The position numbers and the translations under genes are program-made. A DNA stretch of 64,000 bases from Tetradesmus obliquus (taxonomy: Eukaryota; Chlorophyta; Chlorophyceae; Sphaeropleales; Scenedesmaceae), in contig CP126206.1 in NCBI GenBank assembly GCA_030272155.1, positions 2,046,001 to 2,110,000 of the forward strand, given 5' to 3'. How positions within the stretch are numbered: position 1 is the stretch's first letter; the number at the start of each line of letters is the position of its first letter. Positions 47,603 through 59,294 of this stretch are shown here, in pieces. The notes beneath the pieces were generated by a model. That model saw nothing but the letters and a program-made list of their open reading frames with translations. It had not been told where the DNA came from and ran no database searches.

Positions 47603-47990
47603 TTAGCTCATGGTTGATCTGCTGTTCTTCACATGCACTTGAGCTTTGTGGGTGTGAACTGTGTGTGGCATGCATCATCATGATCTGCGCGCAACTGCTT
47701 GCAAGCAGGTAGATATCCATTGATGCTGCGCAGGCGATGTTGGATGCACCATTGTGGCTGCACTAACTGCAAGCAACGCTACTGCAACGCCTGCAGCTGC
47801 CGCCGCAGCGCCTGTTCTTCATCGGGTGGTTCTGGAGTGGCTCGTGGCTCCAAAGCCCTCAGGTACAAACCTCGGACGTCCTTAGTTGTGTGATGGCTGG
47901 CTGCATTCCTTGTTGTTTGTGAGCTCCCAACAATGCCGCTGTGCACTGCGCACATGTTGTCTGGCTGGGCTGAGTGTTGAGGTGTTGTTG

Positions 47991-48015
47991 ATGCTGCTAG
48001 CTCAGCTAGCAGCAT
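47991..48015. other. 25-bp perfect hairpin
   Basis: Twelve-base arms (ATGCTGCTAGCT and its complement) around a single C, about 390 bp after the stop of the expansin-like gene. It could be a transcript-end hairpin or chance. Confidence 0.6.
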
Positions 48016-48695
48016 GCTGCTGGCAGTGACTCGGCTACTTACCAGCCGCCAGGCCACAGCAGTATGTGAGGAATTGGTTCGAATCTAGGGTTTTGTGGTG
48101 CGATCAATCGGCAGTGTGGCCATCTGGGACTCGGTCTGGGCAGCGCTCTGCTGCTTGTGCTGGTGTTTTGGTGCACATGCACTTGCATGTGCTCTACCGT
48201 GGCAACCTGCCGCAAGTTGGTGGGCCACTGTGCATGCCTTTGTGCAGCGTGCACAGGTTTCTGGGATCGTTCTGTGGGCAATAACACATGCGCAATCATC
48301 ACCTCAACGCTCTGCATGTGATCAGCTTTTGGAAGAGATCAGCTCTGTCAGTGACATACAACAGAGAGCATGGCTGCCAACGTGCAGCCTATCATGGTGT
48401 CGCACACCCTGTCACACCTTGCCACGCTTTGCCACACCTTGCCACACCTTGCACAGTGCAACAGCCTGTGCCAGCAGCCTGTTCTAACAGGCTGCTGCAT
48501 CTGCACGCGAAGAAGATTAATCATACACCCTGCTCTTAACTTATTTCACAGGCCTTTTTACGGCCACGCAATGTTGTCATACCACGCAATGCGTGTTGAT
48601 CAGTGTGCTGCAAAGTGGTTTGTGGCTGCTGGTGTGGGCTTACACGCGTCACAGCAGGCAGGGTGCGCTTGCAGCCGCCTGGCATCCATCACTTA

Positions 48696-48800
48696 TGGAT
48701 TGATGGAGTGGCACTGTGGTTGGATTGATGGAGTGGTACTGTGGTTGGTGGTGTGGTACTGATGGATTGATGGAATGGTGCTGCGGTTGGTGGTGTGGGT
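48696..48800 (+). repeat. GATGGAGTGG/CTGTGGTTG minisatellite
   Basis: Four to five imperfect units of about 21-32 bp combining TTGATGGAGTGG and TACTGTGGTTG follow each other. Not coding. Confidence 0.75.
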
Positions 48801-49448
48801 GGGTGGCTGCAGCCTGCCCTGAGCCTTTTCGCCCAGTGTGGCTGACTGACACTGACTGACAATGGCCGTGACAGGCCGCCAGATGCCGGCAATGCGGAGA
48901 ACTTGGATCGGCAGCATCTGGCTGCTTGACCAGGGATGCAACACACTGTGTGGTAGTGCAGGCACTTACTGTGTTGCCGCTGCCATGATGAAGCAGCCTG
49001 TGCACAAGCTGTCTTTGTGTGTAGTGCTACTGTGGTGACGTTGTACTGCTGTACTGCTGTACAATGTAGTGTACATGTACTCTGCACAGATGCTGGCTGC
49101 ATTGACCACAGCATGGGTCATGTATATGTTCATGACAGCTGCAGCATTTGTTCTGCACATGTTGCCACAGCCTCCTTGGCGGATCGTGTACTTGTGCAGT
49201 ACGTGTGTGCTGTGCAGTCCGCTGCATTTGCATGCTTTGCAGCGCCATGGCTGTACATCACGTGAATTGCTCGCTGCATTGCGTCATGATGATCCACGTT
49301 GGGGTGTTTGAAGGTGGTCTGTTGAGTTGCTGGAAGAGTCTTTGGGGCAAAACACTGAGGTTGATGCAATGCATGCTGTGCCTTCGTGGCACCCTGCCTG
49401 CTGGCAGGATTTTTGGGGAGCACTGTGGTGTGATCAGGCGTCGGGGTC

Positions 49449-49450
<2 letters not shown>

Positions 49451-49497
<47 letters not shown>
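49451..49497 (+). repeat. (GCT)16 tract in the RAF1 upstream region
   Basis: Pure run outside any assembled gene, followed by CTGCGG and, shortly after, TGGCAG, which could act as an acceptor. Confidence 0.9.
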
Positions 49498-49644
49498 GGC
49501 TGCTGCTGTCCTGGCAGGTGGCAGCTGTGCTGTTGTGAGGACTGCTGCTGCCGGCAGCCTGGGTTTCTTGGCCCTGCCGTAACGGCAGGCTGGCGGCAAG
49601 CTGCAACATGCTTGCCTTGCTCTGTTGATTTGGCTTGCACACTA

Positions 49645-49675
<31 letters not shown>

Positions 49676-50176
49676 CGACAGCCATATGTGACATGTGACT
49701 TGGTGTTGGTGTGTCAGCAAAGGATGAAGTCATGACTGATCTTCACACTGCCTGTGCACGTGGTGGTGCTTGTCGTGCTACCACAATTCACCGTGAAGTG
49801 CGACGGCTGTGTATTTGCTGTAATATTTGATCGTTACCCTGTGAAGCCGCTTGAGTTTCCTTTGTCCTGACGTGCCACCACCGGCTGATGGTTGTCTGCC
49901 AGCAAGTGGCACTGCCCTAAGTTAGGGTTTCGCTTGCAGGGCGCCTGAGCTACTTTTTACTCCAATCATAAGGTTCAGCCCCCCGTGTCAGTCACATTGT
50001 GCAAAACAGCAGATGTTGCAGGCAACAGATCGTGCAGAAAGCCAAAATTGGCAAAGTTTGCAGCCAGGCATGTGCAGTTATGTCAGTGACAGGCAGAGTG
50101 ACAGTCTGGGTGTGGCATGCTGGCCTGCCCTGCTATCACCCCCTGATCACCCCAACACCCCGGCAAATCCGCTGTC

Positions 50177-50871
50177 ATGCATACCCTCAATACGATGCTG
50201 CACTCACACAGCCTCAGCAGCAGCCTGCTAGGCAGGCCTGCCCCGCGGAGCAGCAGCAGCAGCTCCCATGTCGCAGCATCCATGGGCGGGCGTGGCAGAG
50301 GAGGCTGGAGCGGCAGCAACGATAATGGACTCATTTTAGGCCCAAATGGCGGTGGAATGGGACGTTCGGGCGGACCTCAGGGCCCGCCTGGTCGTCTCAT
50401 CATCCCAGGAGGCCCCGGACAATCGTTCGGAGGGCAAGGCGGGCCAGGCAGGGGAGGACCCGGGCCAGGCGGGCTATCGAATCTCGGAATAGATGATTCA
50501 GTGCCTAGTTCGGGCCCCGGGCAGCTGCCGCAGCCCAACAAGTACAGGCCCCCGCCTGGCTTTATGAATGAAGCAGCGCAGGACCCAGCATTAGCACAGC
50601 AGGACCCGCAGGATATGCTGGGGAGGCTTCGGGCACGTGCGGGGCCCTGGCATTCGCTGGCGAAGCTGCTGCCGGTGCTGTATGCAAAAGGCTTCGACAC
50701 AAGTACTGTGGCTGAGCTGACTGGGGTGAACCCGGTTGACCAGAACCTGTGGGTGGTGGCTGGCACGGTGTATGACTCCATCGTGTCTACAGGTGGGCTG
50801 AATTTGAGGGTTTCAGGGGTTGTAAGAAAGGTAGAGGGGCAATGGGGGCAGCTGGGGCATAGCAGTGAGTG

Positions 50872-50908
<37 letters not shown>

Positions 50909-51168
50909 ATCATGCACATGCACTTTTTGCTCTCCTGCAACATGTAACACGGTAACCGTGTTTGTTGCTGCTCTGTTGCTGCTGCTAGACAGGCTGACAC
51001 AAGTGCCAAGCAATGTGCTCATCCTTCATGGAGCAGCTGCTGAACAAACTCTTGCGCTGCCGCTGCTGCTGCCGCTGCTGCTGCCGCTGCTGCTGCCGCT
51101 GCTGCTGCCGCTGCTGCTGCCGCTGCTGCTGCCGCTGCTGCTGCCGCTGCTGCTGCCGCTGCTGCTGC

Positions 51169-51209
<41 letters not shown>

Positions 51210-51979
51210 GCAGGCAAGGTGGCGCCGCAGGTGCTGTCATTCTTTGACTTTAATGGGGAGGAGCTGCTGTACCACTTCAGGTTCCTGCCAGCGGAGCGGC
51301 GCGCAGCAGCAGCGCAGTACATCGCAACCAACACACTGGATGCGCCGGTGAGCATGTGCTGCAGAAGAAAACTGAACAAGTAGTGGCCTGTGTTCAGTTT
51401 GTGCGGCAGCAGCAGTGCCAGCAACATTGCAGCAGCAGCAGCAGCAGCAGCGCCGTACGTTGCAACCAACACGCCTGGACGCTTTGATGAGGCTGCTGCC
51501 TGCGGCCCAGCAGGCCAGCAAGCAGCTGCACCGGCCAGCAGCAGCAGAAGCAACAGCAGCGTTCACTGTACCTGCAGCTCAGGCTGCACAAGCAGCGTGC
51601 TGCAATGCTTCGCAGCAGCAGCAGTGCTGGACTTGTTGGAGGGAGGCGTAGTATAGTGATGATGCAGCAGCAGCAGTAGCAGTCGCCACCGCAGCGGCCG
51701 CAGCAAGCGTATAAGGCTGTACAAGCAGCGCACTGCAATATGCTTGTTGGCAGCAGCAGTGGAGGGAGGCATGCGCTGGTGATGATGGCATACATGAAAT
51801 GGCTGCCACCGCCGCAGCAGCAGCACCATATCTGCCTACCTCCTGCCACTTTTTTGTGCACTGCAGGCCAGCGAAGCACTGGCGCGAGCCATGAAGGAGG
51901 GGGAGCGGATGTTGCTGCCTGCTGCTTGTCTCGCAACGCTGGCTCACATGACGTTGCTGTTGCTGCTGCTGCTGCTGCA

Positions 51980-52012
<33 letters not shown>

Positions 52013-52272
52013 AATTCAATAGCTGAATGCAGGCCAGCAAAGCACTGGCTAGGGCAATGAAGGGGTGGGATGATACTGCTGCCTGCTGCCTGCCTGAAAT
52101 ACTGCCTCACCTGCTGTTTGCTGCTGCCGCTGCTTGCTGCCTTTCTTTCTGTATCTTGTTTACTGCAGGCCTGCGAAGCACTGGCGGGGGCCATGAAGGA
52201 GTGGGAGCGGCGGCCCTGTGCCGCATTGGTTGCTGCTGCTGATTCAACCCCTGTGCAACAACTTCTGACTGG

Positions 52273-52307
<35 letters not shown>

Positions 52308-53575
52308 AGGCCTGCGAAGCACTGGCTAGGGCCATGAAGGAGTGGGAGCGGCGGCCAGGAGAGAGGACCGGCTTTTCTGACAGCCCTGGGGACTGCCTGG
52401 CCTTCAAGTACCTGCGTGACGTGAGTGGCAGGGTTTGAGCAGGTTTTAGGAACATGTGTGCAGGGTTTAGGCATTGATGGGTCAGATCTAGATGCATTAA
52501 GAGGTGACAAGGGAGAGGACAGGCTTCTCTGACAGCCCCGGCGACTGCCTGGCCTTCAAGTACCTGCGCGATGAGTGGCAGGGTTGAATCTCAATTGTGT
52601 TCAAACAGCGTTCAGGCACACATGTGCAGGGTTTCAGGGTGTCCAGTTCAGGCATGTGCAGCGCTTCAATTGATTGCCTGTTATACACTCCTGGTGTACT
52701 GCCTGTACAATTCATGCTTGCACTGCCTTTGTGCCCCACCCTTGCCTGACATACAGTATTTCTGGTCTGTACTGCCTGCAGGTCATCGAGTGCCGCTTTG
52801 CTTAGGCTGCTCCGCATATGTACTGCCAGACATGACTTATTTTGTTGTACTGCCTGTGGCTTGTGCTGCCTGCAGGCTGTTGAGTGCCGCTTTGCTGAGG
52901 AGGCAGCGCAGAAGCTGGCAATAGCATTCCAGGTGAGGGCTTGGGGCTCACACTGTGTGATCTCAGGGGTCAGGTTTAGGCTGAGCAGCATGTAGCAGAG
53001 CAGCTTTTAGCAAAGCAGCTGGCAGCAGAGCAGCTGGCGGTGGCATTCTAGGTATGTGGGTGGGCTCAGTCTTTGGGGACCAAGGGCTTGGGTTTCTGTC
53101 ATGGTTTGATGACAGTCACGTGTTGATGTCAGGGCTCAGGTTTGGGCTAAGCAGCTGGCAGCAGAGAAGCTGGCAGCGGAGCAGCTGGCAGTGGCCTTCC
53201 AGGTGGGAAGGCGGGGCTCAGGTCTACTGTGCTTTGGCCAAGCAGCATGAAGCAGAGCAGCTGCCAGCAGAGCAGCATGTAGCAGAGAAGCTTGTATAAC
53301 AGCAGCTGGCAGCAGAGAAGCTGGCTGTGGCCTTCCAGGTGGGAAGGCGGGCTTGGGTCTTAGGTCTTATTGTGCTTATGAAATTTCAACCTGCAGCAGT
53401 GTGCAGCTGCTTGTGACAGCATCATTGACCAGGCGTTGGGCTATGCGCATAACATGCGGCAGTTGCAACAGTGGGTTCCGCAGTGGCTGTTTGACATCCA
53501 CCTGTTGACTCCTTTACTTTACGCTTATTGCAACATGACAAAGAGCTAAGGCATAACATTGGTTGCTCATGTTGG

Positions 53576-53606
<31 letters not shown>

Positions 53607-54574
53607 AGGCGTCAGACACGGAGGGGGCAGCAGCGCGGCTGAGCGAGTGGCGGGAGAACGAGCTGGCGGCAGCGGAGGCAGCCACCACATCATTTGCCAG
53701 CAAGGCGGTGCTGCAGGTGCTGCGGCTGCAGCAGGACGAGCTCGGGTTCAGGTGAGCGTTCCCAAATTGTTGGTTCTTTGGGGCTTGCCATTCTGTTGTG
53801 ATGTTCTATTACAGCTGCATCAGGAAGAGCTGCGATGTGATTTTCACGTCTCAGTTGAGGGTTGTGATCGGAAAACGAGCTGGTGGCAGCGGAGGCAGCT
53901 ACAACATCATTTGCTAGCAAGGCAGTGCTGCAGGTGCTGCGGCTGCAGCAAGATGAGCTGGGCTTCAGGTGAGGCAGTTGAACAGGCAGTTTGGTCGATT
54001 AGTTGCTCGATCTTACTGCAAAAGGGAAAAGTTCCGTGTGACTTTACCTATTGGGTTTAGGGTTGTGATCGAGAAATAAGCTTGCGGCAGCTGAGGCAGC
54101 CACAACATCGTTTGCCAGCAAAGCGGTGCTGCAGGTGCTGCGGCTGCAGCAGGATGAGCTGGGCTTCAGGTAAGGGGTGGTCACAGTGTTGTTTCTTGTT
54201 CGGCTTGCATTTTGGGTCTGAAAAGGCAAGTATAGCTGCAGCAGGAAGCGCTGTATTGTGTTTTCTTTTTAGTTTTGGGGAGAACGAGCTGGCAGCAGCG
54301 GAGGCAGCCACGACATCATTTGCCAGCAAGGCGGTGCTGCAGGTGCTGCGGCTGCAGCAGGACGAGCTTGGGTTCAGGTGAGGCAGGTGGTTTATGGAAT
54401 GGAAGGGGTCACAATGTCGTGCGACCTGAAGGATCTGCAGTCCAGAGTCTAGGGTCTAGGGCTTGGTGGCCTGTCATCAGCTATGGGGCACTACTCACTG
54501 CTGCTGCTGCTGCTGCCGCCGCCGCTGCTGCTGCTTCTGCTGCTGCTGCTGCTGCTTCTGCTGCTGTTGCTGCC

Positions 54575-54606
<32 letters not shown>

Positions 54607-54700
54607 TGCTGCTGCGAGGCCGATGCCGCAGGTCAGGCACCTGCCGCAGCTCAGTGTGGAAAGCTACGCACTGCTACTCCACTGCCACTCACTACTACTC

Positions 54701-54739
<39 letters not shown>

Positions 54740-56735
54740 CCGCTGCCCCAGGTCAGCCACCTGCCGCAGCTCAGTGTGGAAGAGCTGCAAGGCGCACCCA
54801 CCACCAGTCAGGAAGGAGCCTTTGGCACGTTCAACATGCCGGTGAGTTTTTTTGTTATGTTATTTGTTATTTGGGCATTGACAGCCACTTGTAACACAGC
54901 AAGTCAGACCTGAGTGTGCTGCATGTAGCACCCACCACAAGCCAAGAGGGGGCCTTTGGCACGTTCAACATGCCGGTGAGTTATCTTGTTGATGTTGTTT
55001 GTTAGTTGGGCATTGACAGCCACTTGTAACACAGCAAGTCACAGACCTGAGTGTGCTGCAAGGCACCACAAGCCAAGAGGGCGCCTTTGGCACGTTCAAC
55101 ATGCCGGTGAGTACTGTTACAGTCACACATCTCATTCTTATGATAGTAGCAACCATTTGTAACCTAACATGACAGACTCGAGCATGCTGCAAGACGGGCC
55201 CACCACCAGCCAAGAGGGGGCATTCGGCACATTCAACATGCCGGTGAGTACCCCTGTCATGTTGATTTGTTATAACAACCATCTGTTACACAACATCACA
55301 CTGACTTGAGTGCACTGCAAGTAGCACCTACGGTCAGTCAGCAAGGGGCGTGCTGGCCAACACACATCTGCCTCATATTTATTCTTTCAAGTCTGGTTTT
55401 GATAGAGGATAGTTACATGTGGATCCTGGCACCATCTTGATTGGTATGAGCCGCAACAGGCCGCAACACACTGCACACCAAATTTGGTTCTGACTTGAAG
55501 CTTGGCTTTATATATGAATCTGCTGCAGGCCACCAGCCGTGATCAGAAGTGGGTGGCGCTGCCTCGATGGACGGCGCCGTCTTTGGCCTGCCGGCCAACT
55601 TACATCTGCCTGTTACTGAATATTGCAAACCGGATCTTGGTTTGTCACTTGATCTGCTGCAGGCCACCAGCCGTGATCAGAAGTGGGTGGCGCAATGGAA
55701 GGCGCTGTCACTGGCGCGCTGATCAACTTATTTTCAAATTTCTCCACGTGATTCATACTATCTCTTGTGATGTTGATGTTGATTGCGTTGCAGGCCACCA
55801 GCCGTGATCAGAAGTGGGTGGCGCTGCCGCAGTGGAAGGCGCTGTCACTGGCGCGGCACCCAGTGGCCATCCCTCTCACAAACTGCGCAGCAGAGCCCTC
55901 AGTGCTGGCAGCCAGCAGAGCCAAGGTGACTGACGCTGGGGTGACAGGGTTCAGGAAGGGGGTTTGCAGGGTTCAGTGCATGCCTCAGGCAGTTTTGCAT
56001 GCCGTGTGTCAGCACCCAGTGGCCATCCCCCTGACAAACTGTGCGGCGGAGCCCTCAGTGCTGGCAGCAAGCAGAGCAAAGGTGACTGAGGCTTGGGGTT
56101 ACTTCTAAAGATTACTATGGGTTTAGGGACAGGTTTTGCAGATTTGCCATGTACGCGTGGGGTTGTTGCATGCTGTCGGCACCCAGCGGCCATCCCGCTC
56201 ACAAACTGTGCGGCGGAGCCGTCAGTGCTGGCGGCCAGCAGAGCCAAGGTGACTGACAGTGAAATGAACCATTGTTCTGACTTCTCTTGGGGTTTACGGG
56301 TTCGTAATATGTGTGATGCGAGCTTCAGGCAGTTCTGCATGTTGTCAGCACCCAGTGGCCATCCCGCTCACAACTGTGCGGCAGAGCCGTCAGTGCTGGC
56401 AGCCAGCAGAGCAAAGGTGACTGATGCTTGGGGTTACTTCTAAATGTTACTATGGGTTTAGGGACAGGTTTTGCAGATTTGCGATGTACGCGTGGGGTTG
56501 TTGCATGCGGCACCCAGTGGCCATCCCCCTCACAAACTGCGCGGCAGAGCCGTCAGTGCTGGCTGCCAGCAGAGCAAAGGTGATTGACACTGGGGTTGAT
56601 AGAATTCATAAAATATTCTGCAGAGATGTGTTGCAAGCTTTGGGCAGTTTTGCACGCTGTCAGGACCAGTATCCACATGCAACTGTTCAGGGACTGCTGC
56701 TGCTCATCACGATGTGAACTTATCGCTGCTGCTGC

Positions 56736-56768
<33 letters not shown>

Positions 56769-56853
56769 CATTCAGACCGAGGAGGAGAAGAAGCGGCTCA
56801 CCGGCGCAGGCCTGCTGGTGGTGGACACCATCGTGCCGTGTTGTGGCTAAACC

Positions 56854-56923
<70 letters not shown>

Positions 56924-57008
56924 AAACAGACTGAGGAGGAGAAAAAGCGGTCTCACAGGAGCAGGCCTGCTGGTGGTGGACACCATCGTGCCATGCCATG
57001 GCTAAACC

Positions 57009-57066
<58 letters not shown>

Positions 57067-57196
57067 TTCAGACCGAGGAGGAGAAGAAGCGGCTCACTGG
57101 CGCAGGCCTGCTGGTGGTGGACACCATCGTGCCATGCCATGGCTAAACCACTGCTGCTGCTGCTGCTGCTGTGTTGCTGCTGCTGCTGTGCTGCTG

Positions 57197-57244
<48 letters not shown>

Positions 57245-57504
57245 ATCAGACCGAGGAGGAGAAGAAGCGGCTCACCGGCGCAGGCCTGCTGGTGGTGGAC
57301 ACCATCGTGCCAGGCCCCCTGGACCCCAATGCCTTTTATTTGGTGAAGCAGCACAACGAGCAGCGGCTAGCATTGGCAGAGGGTGCTAAGCTTGCAGGAG
57401 AGGGCGGTGCTGCTGCTGTGGCGCCACTCGCGGCCGTGCTGTTCCTGTGCCGGCCGCCAAACAGAGAGAGCATGATCACATCGTCGGAGCTGCTGCAGCT
57501 GTGA
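50177..57504 (+). CDS. RAF1: Rubisco accumulation factor 1, chloroplastic
   Basis: Rubisco assembly chaperone that holds large-subunit dimers in the plastid stroma before the small subunit joins. Eight exons: 50177-50792, 51214-51347, 52310-52420, 52876-52932, 53609-53751, 54739-54841, 55794-55925, 57250-57504; 1551 bp, 516 aa, phases agree. The N-terminus is a Ser/Arg/His transit peptide followed by a Gly/Pro-rich stretch to about residue 120, longer than in Arabidopsis RAF1. The helical domain starts at PWHSLAKLLPVLYAKGFD (157-174) with VAELTGVNPVDQNLWVVA, then YHFRFLPAERRAAAAQYI, GDCLAFKYLRD and VLRLQQDELGFR. The C-terminal beta domain has KWVALPQWKALSLA, VAIPLTN, GLLVVDTIVPG and AVLFLCRPPNRESM. 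All but the first exon have partial copies in the introns or beyond the stop, and a CTG run precedes exons 2, 3, 5, 6 and 8. Confidence 0.92.
51057..51207 (+). repeat. (CTGCTGCCG)n / (CTG)n tract in RAF1 intron 1
   Basis: About a dozen nine-base CTGCTGCCG units pass into a pure CTG run that ends at the CAG acceptor of exon 2 (51214). The composite 9-bp period differs from the simple CTG runs elsewhere. Confidence 0.93.
51860..52575 (+). repeat. Copies around RAF1 exon 3
   Basis: Three upstream units (near 51867, 52031 and 52168) repeat acceptor and exon start (SEALARAMKEWE). One downstream unit (52505-52575) repeats the exon end (GFSDSPGDCLAFKYLRD). The true exon is 52310-52420. The CTG tracts at 51961-52012 and 52276-52303 belong to the duplicated unit. 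A decayed copy of the exon 2 end lies at about 51440-51480. Confidence 0.88.
52750..53345 (+). repeat. Copies around RAF1 exon 4
   Basis: An acceptor-side copy (VIECRFA) begins at 52782. After the exon, 53000-53050, about 53150-53205 and about 53300-53343 repeat the exon end (KLAVAFQ) with a GTATGT or GTGGGA donor. Confidence 0.8.
53870..54380 (+). repeat. Three copies of RAF1 exon 5 3' part with donor
   Basis: Copies of ENELAAAEAATTSFASKAV...LQQDELGFR end at about 53968, 54171 and 54379, each followed by GTGAGG or GTAAGG. Period about 205-215 bp. The last copy is almost identical to the true exon end at 53751, so which copy is spliced is not certain; the product would be the same there. Confidence 0.88.
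54498..54660 (+). repeat. CTG/CCG/TTC tract and copy of RAF1 exon 6 start
   Basis: A long imperfect CTG run with CCG and TTC interruptions (54498-54616) leads to a copy of the exon start (VRHLPQLSVE). A second CTG run (54704-54735) leads to the true exon at 54739. Confidence 0.88.
54915..55245 (+). repeat. Three copies of RAF1 exon 6 end with donor
   Basis: Copies encoding APTTSQEGAFGTFNMP end at about 54974, 55107 and 55241, each followed by GTGAGT. Period about 133 bp. Confidence 0.92.
55525..56580 (+). repeat. Copies around RAF1 exon 7
   Basis: Upstream, 55529 and 55660 begin copies of the exon start (ATSRDQKWVA) with acceptor. Downstream, four copies of the exon end (HPVAIPLTNCAAEPSVLAAS) end near 56080, 56248, 56416 and 56579, each with GTGACT or GTGATT. 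The downstream spacing is about 165 bp. Confidence 0.92.
56720..57249 (+). repeat. Three copies of CTG run plus RAF1 exon 8 start
   Basis: Each unit is a CTG run of 14-23 repeats (56727-56768, 56855-56923, 57010-57063, and 57151-57243 before the true exon), a CAG acceptor and TEEEKKR...GLLVVDTIVP. Run length varies between units while the exon part stays nearly constant. Confidence 0.95.
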
Positions 57505-57589
57505 GGCGGCCTGGTTTCCTGCAGGCATGGCGCAGTTTCCTGCAAGGTTGACGGTTTCTTGGAAGTTGCAAGTGTTTGTCGCCAGCTGT

Positions 57590-57975
57590 TGCAATGCAGC
57601 GGCTGGCGCTGGTAGAGGGTGCTAAGGAGGAGAGGGCGGTGCTGCTGCTGTGGTGCCGCTAGCGGCCGTGCTGTTCCTGTGCCGGCCGCCAAACAGAGAG
57701 AGCACGATCACCTCTTCAGAGCTGCTGCAGCTGTGAGGCGGCCTGGTTTCCTGCAAGCACGGCGCAGTTTCCTGCAAGGTTGTCGGTTTCTTGGAAGTTG
57801 CAAGTGTTTGTCGCCAGCTGTTGCAATGCAGCGGCTGGTAGAGGGTGCTAACCAGGAGAGGGCGATGCTGCTGCTGTGGTGCCGCTAGCGGCTGTGCTGT
57901 TCCTGTGCCGGCCGCCAAACAGGGAGAGCACGATCACATCGTCTGAGCTGCTGCAGCTGTGAGGCGGCGGCGGGC
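57590..57975 (+). repeat. Two copies of RAF1 coding end beyond the stop
   Basis: Sequence from about QRLALAEGAK to the stop recurs at about 57595-57737 and 57828-57962, followed each time by the same GTTTCCTGCAAG-rich 3' sequence. Period about 230 bp. Confidence 0.9.
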
Positions 57976-59270
57976 TGTGTTTCCTGCAAGCGTGGCGCGG
58001 TTTCCTGCAAGCGGGGTGGCGGCGGCATTGGTTTCCTGCAAGGCTGGAATTGGTCCTGCAAGCTGCGAATGTTTCCTGCAAGCTGTTGCAATGCAGCATC
58101 CTTGTGCCTTCTGTTGTACTTGTGACGGTGCCTCTTTGACCTTGAGACGTGGCCAGTAAGCAGCTGCATCTGATGCATCACACAGCTCCGTGGCATCCTG
58201 GCATGTTCCGTGATGCGCTATGGATAGCTCTGTGCAGGTGTTGAGGTGCTGAGGTGTGCGTGGTGTGCGTGGTCGCCTTGCTGAGCTGGCTGAGGCAGCA
58301 GGTGGAGCCAGCAACCGCCAGGCTGTCATCAACCAGGGAACCTCGTTGGTTTAGTGCTCAGGAAGGTTTTGACGCTGCTGAGCTGGCTGAGGCAGCAGGA
58401 GCAGCTAGCAGCCGCTGCGCCGCTTTCCTGCAAGCGCATGTAGCATGATGTGGCACAGTTGCAGCATTCGTGGTGTACGTATGGAGCGTGTGGATGGATG
58501 TGCATGTGATGCCGTGGTGTTGTGTGCACTGCGCATCTGATGTGTTGTTTGACTGCTTGTTTGATCCACGCCAGCACTGGGCTAGTGGCTTTCACAGTTA
58601 AAGCCTATTGCAGCAGTGTTATGTACCATCTCTGGCTGCCAGTGCACTGCTCCTGCGGTTGATTGCTCTGGTTGGTTGCTTTGCTTGCCTGATGCAGTAA
58701 GTGCGGCTGAAGCCACAAGCGTGTACTACGTGGTACGCTGGTGCGCTCTGCCCCAGTTCGTGAGGTCTTTGGCACCTTGCATGCTGTAGTTGCGGATGAA
58801 ACAAGCAACTGCCGCTGCTGCCACGCACTTGCAAACTGCCTGATGCGGTTTGCAACTTGGCATAATTTGCATTTTGCAAGTGTGTATGCTGCAACTGTTG
58901 ACACGAGGTCTGGCGTGTGCATGTGCAGGAGTGTGAGTACGCACTATGTTGCATTATGCTCTGCAAACTGTGTTTATGCATACATGCCTATGCAAGCTTT
59001 TTACAGTGCCGGCCTGAGCCTCAGGCTGCTGCGCCGCTGACTACCAGCGCCAGTGCTGGCCTCCTGTACCTGTTGGATCATCATGTAACTGTTCAAGAGC
59101 AATACTACTACCTACCGTTTCTTGCGTGTATGATGTGCTGCACGCCTGGCAGCTTGTACTGGTACTGTTGCACTAGCAACTCTGAATCGAGTTTCACAGA
59201 TGATGGCAGCGGCCCGCGTTTATGTCATCGTCAAACGGAACTTGAGGTTCCAAAACTGGTGAATAAGATG

Positions 59271-59294
59271 GCGTAAGCACGGCCGTGCTTACGC
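59271..59294. promoter_or_regulatory. Perfect 24-bp palindrome upstream of the protease gene
   Basis: Twelve-base arms (GCGTAAGCACGG and its exact complement) without spacer, about 270 bp before the ATG at 59566. The length and perfection suggest a binding dyad or a recent inverted duplication; its role is unknown. Confidence 0.6.

Larger units (their letters stand above)
47603..50176. other. Intergenic stretch before RAF1
   Basis: No gene recognised. It holds a hairpin (47991-48015), CCACACCTTG-type short repeats (48400-48460), a GATGGAGTGGTACTGTGGTTG minisatellite (about 48696-48800), and two CTG tracts (49451-49497 and about 49649-49672). As CTG tracts elsewhere sit on the sense strand of introns, the last two hint at an untranslated or unseen plus-strand exon before RAF1. 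Confidence 0.45.

Noticed and set aside
51019-51240. Minus-strand poly-Ala, poly-Gln and poly-Ser frames over CTG tracts, here and elsewhere
   Set aside because: They are the other-strand reading of microsatellites at acceptors of plus-strand genes.
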